Shown here: piece after piece, positions 16,330-25,723 of the stretch | How the letters are laid out: each line of letters starts with the position of its first letter | Numbering within the stretch: the stretch's first letter is position 1 | DNA from: an uncultured Myxococcales bacterium | Lineage (GTDB): Bacteria; Myxococcota_A; UBA9042 | DNA length: 49,561 bases | NCBI GenBank assembly: GCA_903955385.1 | Contig: CAJBNH010000042.1 | Span: 1 to 49,561, forward strand | Reading direction: 5' to 3' | Notes under the pieces: model-generated | Told to the model about the DNA's origin: nothing | The model's input: only the letters and a program-made list of their open reading frames with translations | Database searches by the model: none | Translations under genes and position numbers: made by a program

Positions 16330-18210
16330 CTAGCCCCCCAGATAGGTCAGGGCGGCGGCGACGCGGATGCGCTCGTCCGGTTCGTCCAGCGCCTTCTCGA
16401 GGATGTCGCGGGCTTCCTTGTCGCCCTTCAGCTTGCTCAGCAGCCGCAGGCCGGCGATGCGGGCGCGCGGGCTCTGCGACATCGCAAGCGTCTTGATTTC
16501 CACGGCAACCTTGGAGCCCTCGAGCTCGAACAGACGGGTCAACACGCGGATGCGCAGGTCGTCGTCCTCCGTGATCTGCTCCACCTTGCGCAGCATCGGT
16601 CCCTGCGCCTGGGGCAGCAGCTGCAGGGCGATGAAGGCCTCTTCGCGCAACGCCACGCCCGCCTCGTCGTTGCGGGTCTCGAACAGCCCGATCTCGATGA
16701 AGCCTTCCATGGTCTTGCCGAGCTCGCGGGTCAGGTCCAGCAGCGCACCGCGGGGCAGCCACTGCAGCGACCGACGCCACACCTTCACCGCCTCGGCGAT
16801 GTCCGACAGCAGGAAGCCGCGCACGGCCTCGGTGCGGATGTGGACATCGCTGTCATTCAAGGCGTTTTGCAGACCGGGGCGAGCCAGCGACTCTCCCGAC
16901 TCGGCCAGCGCGCGGACGACGATGCGACGCAGCTCGGTGTTCTTCTCCCGCGTGTAGAACATCAGGCCTTCGTAGGCGTCACGGTGCTTGATCGAGGCCA
17001 GTGCCTTGATCAGCTCGATGCGGACGCCGTCGTCGCGCTCTTTGTCCAGCCGATCGCGCAGCGGCACCACGGACACGGGCGAGGCGATGTAACCCACCAC
17101 CCGAGCAGCCGCGATGCGAACCGACGGGATGCCGTCGCGCAGGTACTCGTGCATTTCGCCCAGCCGCCCCGCACCGCCGACCCAACCGAGGTAAAACACA
17201 CCGGAAGCGCGAACTTCCACGTCGGTCGACTCTGCAAGCTTCAGGGCTTCGGCTGCCAGCGACCGGTCGCCCAAGCGGGCCAGGATCTCGTACAGCACGA
17301 ACACCAGCTGCGGATTTGCCGCCGACTCCACCAGGACCTTCAGGGCGGGAGCGTCTGCCTTGTCCGCGACCTTCTTGTAGGCCTCGAGGGCGGCGATCTG
17401 GGCCTCTGCCGTCTCCGTTTGGCAAACCTTCAGCAGCGCCTTGGACACGCCCTTGTCGCCGTGCAGCGCGCGCAGCACCACGATTCGGTTGGCCAGCGAA
17501 ACGTCCTTGGGCTTGACCGACGCCAGAAACGCCAGCGCCACGCGCTCATCTGCGGCCGCGCCGACGTCGACCAGGATGCGGATCACCTCGTCGTCACCGG
17601 CGTGCCCCTTGGCGACCACTTCCAAGTGCGCCGCCTGCAGCACCGGGTCCAGCGCCGCGACGCCCTTGAGGCCGGTCTGCCGGGCGAGCAGGGCCTTCGA
17701 TGCGACGGCAACCTTCAGAAATGCGCCCAGATTCGGACGGTTACGACCCACAAGGGCCGCCATGATCTTGTCCTGTTGCGAGTGCTCCGTGTCGGATAGC
17801 GACTCGACCAGCACCGCGAACGCCTGTGCGTCCGGGATCGTGTCCAGGGTCGGCAGCACGTCGTAGGGGTTCAGCACGGGCAACGCCAGTGCGTCCTTGA
17901 TCACCTGCTTCCACTTGGGGTTGCCGATGGCATAGAACGCCTCGGCCACGCCCTTGCGCACCACCCACTGCGGGTCCTGGGTGCCGTCCTCCAGCTGCTT
18001 GACCAGATCCTTGTTCGACCGGTCGAACACGAGCCCCCGGTAGGCCATGCCGCGCGCCGTGAAGTCGGCGGCCTTGATGCCACCGCGAAGGATGTACTGC
18101 GCGTTGGTGCGGGGGGTCAGCTTGCCCTGCGGGGCGGCAGTGGCGACCGACGCCAACAGCAGCGCCGCGGCGACGAGCGTCAGAGTGGAGCGAAAGTGAG
18201 CAGAAATCAT
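16330..18210 (-). CDS. secreted HEAT-repeat protein
   Basis: A 626-residue protein with a signal peptide (ending near SVATAAPQ, residue 27) and then helical HEAT repeats over nearly the whole length. Recognisable units include DPQWVVRKGVAEAFYAIG, STDVEVRASGVFYLGWVG and DSDVHIRTEAVRGFLLSD. There is no catalytic motif. The ATG at 18210 has AGGA upstream and begins the signal peptide, so I prefer it over a start 34 codons earlier. A promoter with a consensus TTGACA lies at 18284-18312. The next gene is another HEAT protein that is lipid-anchored. Confidence 0.8.
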   Translation of the reverse strand: MISAHFRSTLTLVAAALLLASVATAAPQGKLTPRTNAQYILRGGIKAADFTARGMAYRGLVFDRSNKDLVKQLEDGTQDPQWVVRKGVAEAFYAIGNPKWKQVIKDALALPVLNPYDVLPTLDTIPDAQAFAVLVESLSDTEHSQQDKIMAALVGRNRPNLGAFLKVAVASKALLARQTGLKGVAALDPVLQAAHLEVVAKGHAGDDEVIRILVDVGAAADERVALAFLASVKPKDVSLANRIVVLRALHGDKGVSKALLKVCQTETAEAQIAALEAYKKVADKADAPALKVLVESAANPQLVFVLYEILARLGDRSLAAEALKLAESTDVEVRASGVFYLGWVGGAGRLGEMHEYLRDGIPSVRIAAARVVGYIASPVSVVPLRDRLDKERDDGVRIELIKALASIKHRDAYEGLMFYTREKNTELRRIVVRALAESGESLARPGLQNALNDSDVHIRTEAVRGFLLSDIAEAVKVWRRSLQWLPRGALLDLTRELGKTMEGFIEIGLFETRNDEAGVALREEAFIALQLLPQAQGPMLRKVEQITEDDDLRIRVLTRLFELEGSKVAVEIKTLAMSQSPRARIAGLRLLSKLKGDKEARDILEKALDEPDERIRVAAALTYLGG

Positions 18211-18283
18211 GTGCTTCCTCGTCTGGAGGGGGGCGAAAGCCGGGTGTGGCCGCTTGCAGGCGGGAACCCCTGAAACGCGCGGG

Positions 18284-18312
18284 ATGATCGGGGGCGGCGG
18301 GGGGAGTGTCAA
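18284..18312 (-). promoter_or_regulatory. candidate promoter of the HEAT-repeat genes
   Basis: TTGACA (perfect -35), 17 bp, GATCAT on the minus strand. It overlaps the stop codon of the phosphotransferase gene (18309), so the HEAT genes can be expressed separately from it. Leader of about 65 nt. Confidence 0.5.
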
Positions 18313-19391
18313 CCTCGTGCACGCACCGACAACCCTTGCAGATCCGCGTCCAACCTCGGCCGCGCGGCGGCGACGCTGCGGGCGAGCGCCAGCTGGTTTC
18401 TGGCACGAATCAGGTTGTGCTCTCCGCGACCGGTCGCCTTCAGCGGGTCCCAGCCGAAGTACCGCTCGTTCAGGGCGTCGGCGGCAAAGCGGGCCGACAG
18501 CTCAAGGCAGATGCACTCCAGGCCGCCTGACAGCGACTGAAGCTCCGCTGGCGTGATCCATTCCTGCGTCGTGTCCAGATAGCCTTCGACTGCGGCGAGG
18601 AACAAGTCCGTGTCCAGCCTCGGCTGCGGGTCGTCCTCCGTCGTCGGGTTCGCCCAGGACCGCAGCGCGTCGCCCAGCTCCACGTCCAGCGTGCCGTGCG
18701 CCATCGTGTCGAGGTCCAGAATGCCGACCGCCTCGCCCATGCTGTCGAACAGCAGGTTGCTGGCCTTCAGGTCGCCGTGCACCAACCGCTTCGGCAGCGT
18801 CGGCAGACCCCCGTGGTGGGCCCATCGCTCCAGTAATTCGTTGGCCACCGTAGCCACTTGCGCCGCAAGCCGGTGGCCCGGATGGGAGGCCAGTGCCTCC
18901 CGCAACACGGCCATGTGCCGAGGGGTGTCGTGCGCTCCCGGTCGGGTGAAGGCGAAGGTGTGGTCCTCGTCGCGCAGCGCCCCGTGGAACTGCCCGACCA
19001 GTCGTCCCGCCGACCGGGCTTGCGATGCGGCAGTCAGGCGATGCAGCGTCTCGCCGGGAATTCGCGTGAGAATCCGCCAGACTCCAGCCACTTCCGGCTG
19101 GTCGGAGGACACCGCGACCCAAGGCCGCCCGTCTCTCGCCAGAACGATATCGGGGACCGGCACGCCTGCGCGACGCAACCGGGGGACGATCGCGGCAATG
19201 TCGAGGTTGACCTCGGCCGCGAAGATCGGGTGCAACCGCTGAAGAACGTAGGACTCTCCCAGCGAGAACGTGTCATTGATCAGCCCGCCGGACAGACGGG
19301 CCACCTCAAGGCTCTCTGCCGGACGGTGGGGCGCACCGATCGGGTCGGACAGTGCTGGGTAACCATCTAGAATCACACCGAACTTTGGCAT
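18309..19391 (-). CDS. APH-fold phosphotransferase (NahK-like sugar kinase family)
   Basis: A 360-residue kinase of the aminoglycoside-phosphotransferase/choline-kinase fold. The catalytic loop is HGDLKASN (205-212; D207, N212) and the metal site is LDLD (225-228). The N-terminal GGLINDTFSLGESYVLQRL closely follows the pattern of N-acetylhexosamine 1-kinase-like proteins, so a small sugar or amino-alcohol substrate is more likely than a drug. It may feed salvage of amino sugars, but the substrate is not shown by sequence. The start at 19391 has AAGGA upstream. Confidence 0.8.
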   Translation of the reverse strand: MPKFGVILDGYPALSDPIGAPHRPAESLEVARLSGGLINDTFSLGESYVLQRLHPIFAAEVNLDIAAIVPRLRRAGVPVPDIVLARDGRPWVAVSSDQPEVAGVWRILTRIPGETLHRLTAASQARSAGRLVGQFHGALRDEDHTFAFTRPGAHDTPRHMAVLREALASHPGHRLAAQVATVANELLERWAHHGGLPTLPKRLVHGDLKASNLLFDSMGEAVGILDLDTMAHGTLDVELGDALRSWANPTTEDDPQPRLDTDLFLAAVEGYLDTTQEWITPAELQSLSGGLECICLELSARFAADALNERYFGWDPLKATGRGEHNLIRARNQLALARSVAAARPRLDADLQGLSVRARG

Positions 19392-19437
19392 CTGCTTCCT
19401 TGCGCGATGGGTCCGCCGCCGACGTGCAGCGGGGTCC

Positions 19438-19466
19438 ATTGAACCGCAGGGGCGGAGCCGACGCAA
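19438..19466 (-). promoter_or_regulatory. candidate promoter of the phosphotransferase gene
   Basis: TTGCGT, 17 bp, TTCAAT on the minus strand, about 47 bp before the start at 19391. It shares the divergent region with the plus-strand promoter at 19496. Confidence 0.4.
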
Positions 19467-19495
19467 AAACGGTCGCCTTCCGCACGCACCATGTC

Positions 19496-19524
19496 TTGCA
19501 ACGGTGCAGGGGCATGCCTATGGT
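19496..19524 (+). promoter_or_regulatory. promoter giving a leaderless mRNA for the TPR-like gene
   Basis: TTGCAA, 17 bp, TATGGT. The -10 box ends 7 bp before the ATG at 19532, exactly where transcription should start. The earlier in-frame ATGs at 19514 and 19520 lie before or inside the -10 box and would not be transcribed from here. Confidence 0.5.
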
Positions 19525-19531
19525 AGCGACC

Positions 19532-20470
19532 ATGCTTCAGCTGCAAAGTCACGCAAGTTCGCTGTCCAGACAAAGACGGCGGCTGCCGGTGCTGCTGTCT
19601 GTGCTCACGCTGCTGCTTGCCCCCATCGCATCGGCGGAGCCTCGGATCGATTCCGACCGTCTGACAAAGGCAGAGGCACTGGCGACTGAGGCCAAGGCCT
19701 TCTTCCAAGCCGGACTGTTCGACAAGGCGTCGTCGAAGTTCATGGAGGCCTACGCCCTCTCCCAGCGTCCGTCGCTGATGTACAACGCCGCGAGATCGTA
19801 CGAGGAAGGCGGCAACCTGCGCGAGGCGCTTGCGCTGCTGAAGGCCTACCGGAGCTTGCCCTCTGTGGACGATGCCGGTCGCGCCGACGCTGACTCCCGG
19901 ATCGCTCGAATCGAGGCCAAGCTGGCCGGAACCTCTGCAGACCCTGCCAAGGCTTTGCCGCCGGCGCCGCGGACCGACATGGACTCGCGCGTTGCCGATC
20001 GGCAGGGAGAGAAGCCGCCACCTGAGGCCGCCCCGCCAGCGGCTGAAGGCCCCGCGCGGCCGACGACTCCCCCGCCTCCTCTGCCGGTAGCCACACCGAT
20101 GCCGCCCCCGCTTGCCGGCATCGACAAGTCTGCGGATCAACATGAACTTCCGTGGTGGCAGGTGGGAGGCGGCGCCGCGCTGATCGCTACCAGTTTGGTC
20201 GGTTACAGCGTCGCCCTATCGTCCGCCGACGACGCGAGGGCCATCGACGTCCGTACGACTCAGGACAAGACCCGGTACCTCGACTTGGCGTCGCAGGCGA
20301 CGACCCTGCGCAACCTCTCGGTCGCTGCTGCTGTGGCCGGCGTGGCCGTTTGGGGCTGGGGTGCGTGGGAATGGCTCGCCCCCCCGCCTGCAATGACCAG
20401 CGGACCTGTGGCGGGCTGGCCTCGTCTCGTCACGGACGGACAATCTCTGACGCTGGTCGGACAGTTCTAG
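19532..20470 (+). CDS. secreted TPR-like protein with C-terminal membrane segments
   Basis: A 312-residue protein with a long signal peptide (to about ASAEP, residue 36). One or two TPR-like hairpins (about 45-115; AFFQAGLFDKASSKFMEAYA and YNAARSYEEGGNLREALALL) are followed by a Pro-rich linker (125-200). Two hydrophobic stretches follow (about 206-224 and 250-270), and a short tail. This layout is common in myxobacterial tetratricopeptide proteins of unknown role. The start at 19532 is chosen from the promoter position. The large RCC1 lipoprotein gene begins 20 bp downstream and is likely cotranscribed. Confidence 0.75.
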   Translation: MLQLQSHASSLSRQRRRLPVLLSVLTLLLAPIASAEPRIDSDRLTKAEALATEAKAFFQAGLFDKASSKFMEAYALSQRPSLMYNAARSYEEGGNLREALALLKAYRSLPSVDDAGRADADSRIARIEAKLAGTSADPAKALPPAPRTDMDSRVADRQGEKPPPEAAPPAAEGPARPTTPPPPLPVATPMPPPLAGIDKSADQHELPWWQVGGGAALIATSLVGYSVALSSADDARAIDVRTTQDKTRYLDLASQATTLRNLSVAAAVAGVAVWGWGAWEWLAPPPAMTSGPVAGWPRLVTDGQSLTLVGQF

Positions 20471-20490
20471 TGAAGGAATTGAACCCCCAC

Positions 20491-23400
20491 ATGGCATCCA
20501 CAGGGCGAAACAGAACGACGCAGATGCTTTGGCTCCGGCTGCTGTCGGTGTCGTTGACGCTGCTGCCGATGTCCGGATGTCTGGGGGACCTGGCCACCGA
20601 AGCAGAGTTGGACAAGCGAATCGCAGCTTTGGACGTCTCCGACGGCGCGCTTGCGGACGCGGCAACGGAGACGACCGATGCTCAGGGAGACGTCACGCCC
20701 GCCGACGCCGACCTTCCAGACGCCGCCACGACCGACGCCGACCTGCCAGACGTCGCCACGACCGACACAACCTCCGACGTCTGCCCCGGCGCGGATGGAT
20801 GCGAGTGCGCAGCCGACAGCGAGTGCCATTCCGGCGCGTGCATCCCCACGCCTCAGGGGGTCCAGTGTGCGGCAACCTGCGACGGCACCTGCGAAGCTGG
20901 GGCCACCTGCAAGTCCGTCCCGTTGAAAGCCGGCGGAACAACGATGATTTGCGAGCCGAACTGGCTGACCCTGTGCGACCCCTGCGACACCTCCGAAGAC
21001 TGCCATCACTCGGGCGACCCGACTGCCGCCTGCATCGGCCCCACTGCGCTGGGTTCGTACTGTGGCGCTTCGTGCACCGCGACCGGGGATTGCCCGACCG
21101 GCTATGCGTGTGAAGAGGCCCAGACGGTAGAGGGCGGGACGTCAAAGCAGTGCCGGCGCTTGCCTTCGGGTTCTGATCCGCAGGGTGAGCCGGGCGCCTG
21201 CCCTTGCTCCAAGCTCGCATCGCAGCTGCAGCGCTCCACCGGCTGCACCCGCGGCGCTGGTGCCGAATTGGGCCCCGATGCGGGGGCTTGCAAGGGACGA
21301 CGGGCCTGCGGACTCTCGGGCCTTGGGACTTGTGACGCTCCGCAGCCACAGGCTGAGGTCTGTGACGGCAACGACAACGACTGCGACAACTTCGTCGACG
21401 AAAAGACCTGCGATGACGCCGATCCTTGCACGGCCGACGCGTGCAGCATCCCCGAAGGCTGCACGCACACCGCGTTGTCGGCGGGTGTGTGCGACGACGG
21501 CAACCCTTGCACCCTCAACGACAAGTGCCAGAACGGCAAGTGCGCTCCCGGTGGGGCCAAGCCGTGTCCGACAGGTCCGTGTTCGCTGGCCCAGTGCGAC
21601 CCCCTCACAGGGGCCTGTTCCATGACGGACCGCGACGACGGCACGCAGTGCAACCCGGGCGACGCATGCATTCAGGCGGCCGTCTGCAACAGTGGAAAGT
21701 GCAAGGGGAATGTGGTGACGTGCAGTGACGGCTTGCCATGCACCTCGGACTGGTGCGACCCGGTTGAGGGGTGTCTGGCCCAGCCCGGCGCCGGTCAGTG
21801 CAGCGACGGCAACGCGTGCACGGGGCCTGACAAGTGCTCGGAAGGCAAGTGCTCCGGGCTACCTCTGGTGTGCGACGACGGCCAGCAGTGCACCGCCGAC
21901 AGCTGCAATCCGGCGACGGGCTGTGTGTACGCGCTGATCGTCGGTGCGTGTGACGACGGCAATTCCTGCACCAGCGGCGACACCTGCAAGTCCGGCACCT
22001 GTGCGCCCGGGGCCAATAGCTGCCAGTGTCAGGTCACCGCGGATTGCGCCACGCTCGAGGACGGCGACCTGTGCAACGGCACCCTGTTCTGCGACGCGAA
22101 CAAGAAGTGCGCGAATCTGCCCGGGTCCGTGAAGACGTGCGCGCCAGTCCTCAACCCGTGCCTGACGAACAAGTGCGTGCCCGCGACAGGCAAGTGTCTG
22201 GCGGCGCCCAACGCGGATGGGACTTCCTGCGACGCCGACGGCAGCGCCTGCACGGTGAACGACGCCTGCGCGAAGGGGGTCTGCACCGCCGGAACCGCCA
22301 AGGGTTGCGACGACGGCAACACCTGCACCGCCGATTCGTGCGACCCGCAGAACGGTTGCGTGAACCTCCCGGTCACCGGCGCGTGCACCGACGGTAACGC
22401 TTGCACCACCGGAGACCAGTGCCAGGGCGGTAAATGCGTGACCTCAGGCGCTGTCAGCTGCACCGCCAAGCCTTGCTACACCGCCAGCTGCAATGTCGGC
22501 ACCGGCACCTGCGACTACGTGCAGGCCGACGTCGCGTGCGAGGACGGCAAGGTGTGCACCGGTCCCGACAAATGCCAAGGAGGCCAATGCCTTGCGGGTC
22601 CGATGTCCTGTGTAGCCGCCAGCAAGTGCGCAACCGCGAGCTGCGGATCGATTGGAGAGTGCGTGCAGATCAAGCTCGACTGCGACGACAGCAACCCCTG
22701 CACAAAGGACGACTGCGCCCCCTCGACCGGTTGTCTGCACCCCCCGGTGACCGATGCAACCCCTTGCGGCTTGGGCCAATTCTGTTGGACGGGCAAGTGC
22801 GTGTCCCCGTGGGCCAAGGCGATCGCGCTGGGCGGCGATAGCGGCTGCGCGCTGCGGGTCGACGGGTCGGTCACGTGCTGGGGCGCCAACAGCAAGGGAC
22901 AACTCGGCAACGGCAGCAACCAACCGACCAATGCGCCGGTCGCGATCCCGGCGCCGTTTACCGCCACGTCGCTGCGCGGTGGTGACGCCCACATGAGCGC
23001 GCTGACGAGCGGCGGAACCGGTGCTGCGAGCTGGGGCTCCAACAAGTACGGACAGTTGGGCATCGGCACGCTGAAGGACGTCAACAAACCCACCGCCGTC
23101 GCGCTCTCGCTGGGCGGTGGCGTCGCCTTCCTGAGTCTCGCTGCGGGAGAGCGGCACACCTGCGCCGTCGTCAGCCAAGGCAAGGTCGCATGCTGGGGAG
23201 ACAACTCCATGGGCCAGCTGGGCACCGCGACCGGCGACCCCGTCACCACGCCGACCCTGACGAAGGTCGTGGACACCAAGCTGATCCACGCCGGCTCGTT
23301 TCACTCCTGCGCGGTTGTGCAGGGAGCAAGCGAGATTCAAGGGCATCTGGTGTGCTGGGGCAGCAACGCCAAGGGACAACTCGGCTTTGCGACCGCAGAC

Positions 23401-23907
23401 GACTGGGGCGGCCCGAAGTCGGTGCCCGGCTCTCTGGGGGCCAGCGATGTCGCGGGCGGACTCGAGCACACCTGCGGCCTGGTCGGCACCGTCAACCGGG
23501 CCGTGATTTGCTTTGGCGGCAACTCCCGCGGGCAGCTCGGCGTCAGCGGTGACGGTGGTGTCGGAGGCCCCATGGTGGCCGTGCAAGGCTTGGCCTTGCC
23601 CGAGAAGCTGACGGCAGGCGACGAGCACAGCTGCGCAGTGGTCGCGATGGGCAAGGTGATGTGCTGGGGGCGCAATTCGGAGGGCGAGCTGGGCAACGGC
23701 GGAAGTGCGGACTCTCACACGCCGGTGCAGGTCTCGAACCTATCCGGCGCGATCGCCATCTCGGCAGGTGCTCGACACACCTGCGCCCTGCGGCTCGACG
23801 GGTCGGTCTGGTGCTGGGGGGACAACAGCTCAGGCCAATTGGGGGCGGGCACCACCAGCAACGCCGAGTACGTACCTGTTCAGGTCGTCGGCTCGGCCCC
23901 CAAGTGA
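20491..23907 (+). CDS. Cys-rich lipoprotein with C-terminal RCC1-like beta-propeller
   Basis: A 1138-residue protein. The signal ends MSG-Cys30, followed by an acidic linker containing a duplicated ADLPDAATTD unit. Residues about 90-775 hold more than a dozen Cys repeats of the form CDDGNxCTxDxC. One metal-binding-like motif (CDGNDNDCDNFVDEKTC) resembles those of MopE-type copper-binding proteins. The last 360 residues contain seven RCC1 repeats (CWGANSKGQLGNG to CWGDNSSGQLGAG), enough for one closed seven-bladed propeller. Bacterial RCC1 proteins are generally extracellular binding modules, so an adhesin or receptor is likely. GAAGGA lies 12 bp before the ATG, a little far. GTG at 20470, overlapping the previous stop, is an alternative. 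Confidence 0.85.
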   Translation: MASTGRNRTTQMLWLRLLSVSLTLLPMSGCLGDLATEAELDKRIAALDVSDGALADAATETTDAQGDVTPADADLPDAATTDADLPDVATTDTTSDVCPGADGCECAADSECHSGACIPTPQGVQCAATCDGTCEAGATCKSVPLKAGGTTMICEPNWLTLCDPCDTSEDCHHSGDPTAACIGPTALGSYCGASCTATGDCPTGYACEEAQTVEGGTSKQCRRLPSGSDPQGEPGACPCSKLASQLQRSTGCTRGAGAELGPDAGACKGRRACGLSGLGTCDAPQPQAEVCDGNDNDCDNFVDEKTCDDADPCTADACSIPEGCTHTALSAGVCDDGNPCTLNDKCQNGKCAPGGAKPCPTGPCSLAQCDPLTGACSMTDRDDGTQCNPGDACIQAAVCNSGKCKGNVVTCSDGLPCTSDWCDPVEGCLAQPGAGQCSDGNACTGPDKCSEGKCSGLPLVCDDGQQCTADSCNPATGCVYALIVGACDDGNSCTSGDTCKSGTCAPGANSCQCQVTADCATLEDGDLCNGTLFCDANKKCANLPGSVKTCAPVLNPCLTNKCVPATGKCLAAPNADGTSCDADGSACTVNDACAKGVCTAGTAKGCDDGNTCTADSCDPQNGCVNLPVTGACTDGNACTTGDQCQGGKCVTSGAVSCTAKPCYTASCNVGTGTCDYVQADVACEDGKVCTGPDKCQGGQCLAGPMSCVAASKCATASCGSIGECVQIKLDCDDSNPCTKDDCAPSTGCLHPPVTDATPCGLGQFCWTGKCVSPWAKAIALGGDSGCALRVDGSVTCWGANSKGQLGNGSNQPTNAPVAIPAPFTATSLRGGDAHMSALTSGGTGAASWGSNKYGQLGIGTLKDVNKPTAVALSLGGGVAFLSLAAGERHTCAVVSQGKVACWGDNSMGQLGTATGDPVTTPTLTKVVDTKLIHAGSFHSCAVVQGASEIQGHLVCWGSNAKGQLGFATADDWGGPKSVPGSLGASDVAGGLEHTCGLVGTVNRAVICFGGNSRGQLGVSGDGGVGGPMVAVQGLALPEKLTAGDEHSCAVVAMGKVMCWGRNSEGELGNGGSADSHTPVQVSNLSGAIAISAGARHTCALRLDGSVWCWGDNSSGQLGAGTTSNAEYVPVQVVGSAPK
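20707..20766 (+). repeat. two tandem 30-bp units in the acidic linker
   Basis: Two near-identical 30-bp units, each coding for ADLPD(A/V)ATTD, inside the RCC1 lipoprotein gene. They differ at only a few bases, which suggests recent duplication of linker DNA. Confidence 0.8.
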
Positions 23908-23915
23908 CGCGGCCG

Positions 23916-23940
23916 GGCGTCACAGTGCTGTACTGACGCC
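23916..23940. terminator. hairpin between convergent RCC1 and nadB genes
   Basis: GGCGTCA, 11-base loop, TGACGCC, in the 67-bp gap between two converging genes, 8 bp after the RCC1 stop. The loop itself contains CAG-TG-CTG. It has no clear T run on either side (plus strand: CCCTTTCTC further on), so it may be a weak bidirectional terminator. Confidence 0.4.
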
Positions 23941-23974
23941 AGCGCCTTGCCCCTTTCTCGTGACGACCGCAGCA

Positions 23975-25612
23975 TCAAGTCGAACGCGACCGCGCCGTGA
24001 TCGTGTCGTGCTTCCAGTGCTCGTCTTCGGTGTCGGGATAATCCGACGAGTAGTGCAGGCCGCGGGACTCTTGCCGCGCAATCGCGCTCTCGACGATGAG
24101 GGTGGCGACGGCGGTGATGTTGCGCAGCTCGACAAGGTCCGGCGTCAGCAGAAAACGCCAGTAATCCTCGCCCACTTCCTGCGAGATCATCTGCAGCCGC
24201 CGTCTGGCCCGCAGCAGCCGTCGGTTGGTCCGTACGATGCCGACGTAGTTCCACATCAGCCGGCGGATCTCCTCCCAGCTCTGCGTGACCACGACCGCTT
24301 CGTCCGCGTTGCCCGCGCTGCCGGTGTCCCAGTCGGGAACCCGCAGCACCTCGGAACGTCCTGATTCAGCAACGGTCTTCACCGCCACCTTGGCCGCCCG
24401 CTCGGCAAACACGGCCGCCTCGAGCAGCGAGTTCGACGCGAGCCGGTTGGCGCCGTGCAGTCCCGTGCACGACACTTCGCCAATCGCCAGCAGGCCCGCC
24501 AGGCTGGTCTTGCCGTCGAGGTCGACGTTGACGCCACCGCATTGGTAGTGCGCCGCGGGCACGACCGGAATCGGCTCGGTGCGCAGGTCGATGCCCAGCG
24601 ACAGACAGCGGGCGTGGATGGTCGGAAAGCGCTCGACCAGAAACTCGGCCGGCAGGTGCGTCATGTCCAGGTAGACCGACTCCTCACCGCTGTGCTTCAT
24701 CTCGTCGTCGATGGCGCGGGTCACGATGTCGCGCGGGGCCAAGTCGCGCAGGGGGTGATAGCGCGTCATGAAGGCGTCGCCGCGCCGGTTGCGCAGGATG
24801 CCGCCTTCCCCACGCAAGGCTTCAGAGATCAGGAAGTTCTTCGCCTTGGGGTGGAACAGGCAGGTTGGGTGGAACTGGAAGAACTCCATGTTCGCAATCC
24901 GGGCGCCGGCCCGCCACGCCATCGCCACGCCGTCGCCCGTCGCCACGTCGGGATTCGACGTGTACAGGTACACCTTGCCGGACCCGCCGGTCGCCAGACA
25001 CACGACGCGCGCCGCCATCGCGTGCACTTGCGTCGTCTTCAGGTCCAGCACGTACACGCCCAGCACGCGGTCGCCCTTGCCACCGGGCACGCCGCTGCCG
25101 GTCCCCTTGGCCAGTCGGCCTCGCGTGATCAGGTCGACGGCCTGATGGTACTCGTACAGCGCGATGCGTGGGTGAGCCCGAGCCTTTTCCAGCAGCGCCC
25201 GCTCGATGGCTTCTCCCGTGATATCGGTATGATGCGCGATACGCCGGGCCTGGTGACCGCCCTCACGCGTCAGTGCCAGGTCGCCCTCGTCGTTGCGGTC
25301 GAAGTCCACGCCGCGGTCCACCAGCCGCTGGATCGCCGCTGGACCACCTGCCACGACCATCTCGACCACATCGCGACGGCACAGCCCCGCGCCTGCGACC
25401 AGCGTGTCCTGAACGTGCTTGGCGACGCTGTCCTGATCCTCGTCCAGGACAGCAGCGATGCCGCCCTGCGCGTAGCGTGTGTTGGTCTCGCTCAACGATT
25501 GCTTGGCCAGCACGGCGACGGTGCAGTGCTCGGCGGTCTCGAGGGCAAAGCTGAGGCCGGCAATGCCGCTGCCGACTACGATGACGTCAAAGGTGGGTTC
25601 GTGGGGGGTCAT
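23975..25612 (-). CDS. nadB: L-aspartate oxidase, NadB
   Basis: A 545-residue flavoprotein that oxidises L-aspartate to iminoaspartate, the first step of de novo NAD synthesis (cytoplasmic). The FAD-binding start VIVVGSGIAGLSFALE (10-25), TNTRYAQGGIAAV, and the succinate-dehydrogenase-like substrate segment EFFQFHPTCL with HYQCGGVNVDLDG are diagnostic; NadB is preferred over the related SdhA/FrdA by length and RYAQGG. The start at 25612 is preceded by AGGCGAGG and gives the family N-terminus. nadA and nadC are not in the window. It is divergent from mutH. Confidence 0.92.
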   Translation of the reverse strand: MTPHEPTFDVIVVGSGIAGLSFALETAEHCTVAVLAKQSLSETNTRYAQGGIAAVLDEDQDSVAKHVQDTLVAGAGLCRRDVVEMVVAGGPAAIQRLVDRGVDFDRNDEGDLALTREGGHQARRIAHHTDITGEAIERALLEKARAHPRIALYEYHQAVDLITRGRLAKGTGSGVPGGKGDRVLGVYVLDLKTTQVHAMAARVVCLATGGSGKVYLYTSNPDVATGDGVAMAWRAGARIANMEFFQFHPTCLFHPKAKNFLISEALRGEGGILRNRRGDAFMTRYHPLRDLAPRDIVTRAIDDEMKHSGEESVYLDMTHLPAEFLVERFPTIHARCLSLGIDLRTEPIPVVPAAHYQCGGVNVDLDGKTSLAGLLAIGEVSCTGLHGANRLASNSLLEAAVFAERAAKVAVKTVAESGRSEVLRVPDWDTGSAGNADEAVVVTQSWEEIRRLMWNYVGIVRTNRRLLRARRRLQMISQEVGEDYWRFLLTPDLVELRNITAVATLIVESAIARQESRGLHYSSDYPDTEDEHWKHDTITARSRST

Positions 25613-25723
25613 GGCCTCGCCTGGGCACGACGGTAGGGGGGAGGAACCGACCGCGCCGCTGTTGGGCGCATGACGTTGGCACAGGTTGACGGTGGGGTAA
25701 ACCGCAAAGGTGGAACAAGTGGC

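Noticed and set aside
18309-19391. Aminoglycoside resistance kinase
   Set aside because: The fold fits, but the N-terminal pattern is closer to NahK-like metabolic kinases and there is no resistance context.
22830-23907. Eukaryotic RCC1 sequence as contamination
   Set aside because: The repeats continue in frame from a bacterial lipoprotein signal and Cys-rich stalk with the same base composition as the neighbours.
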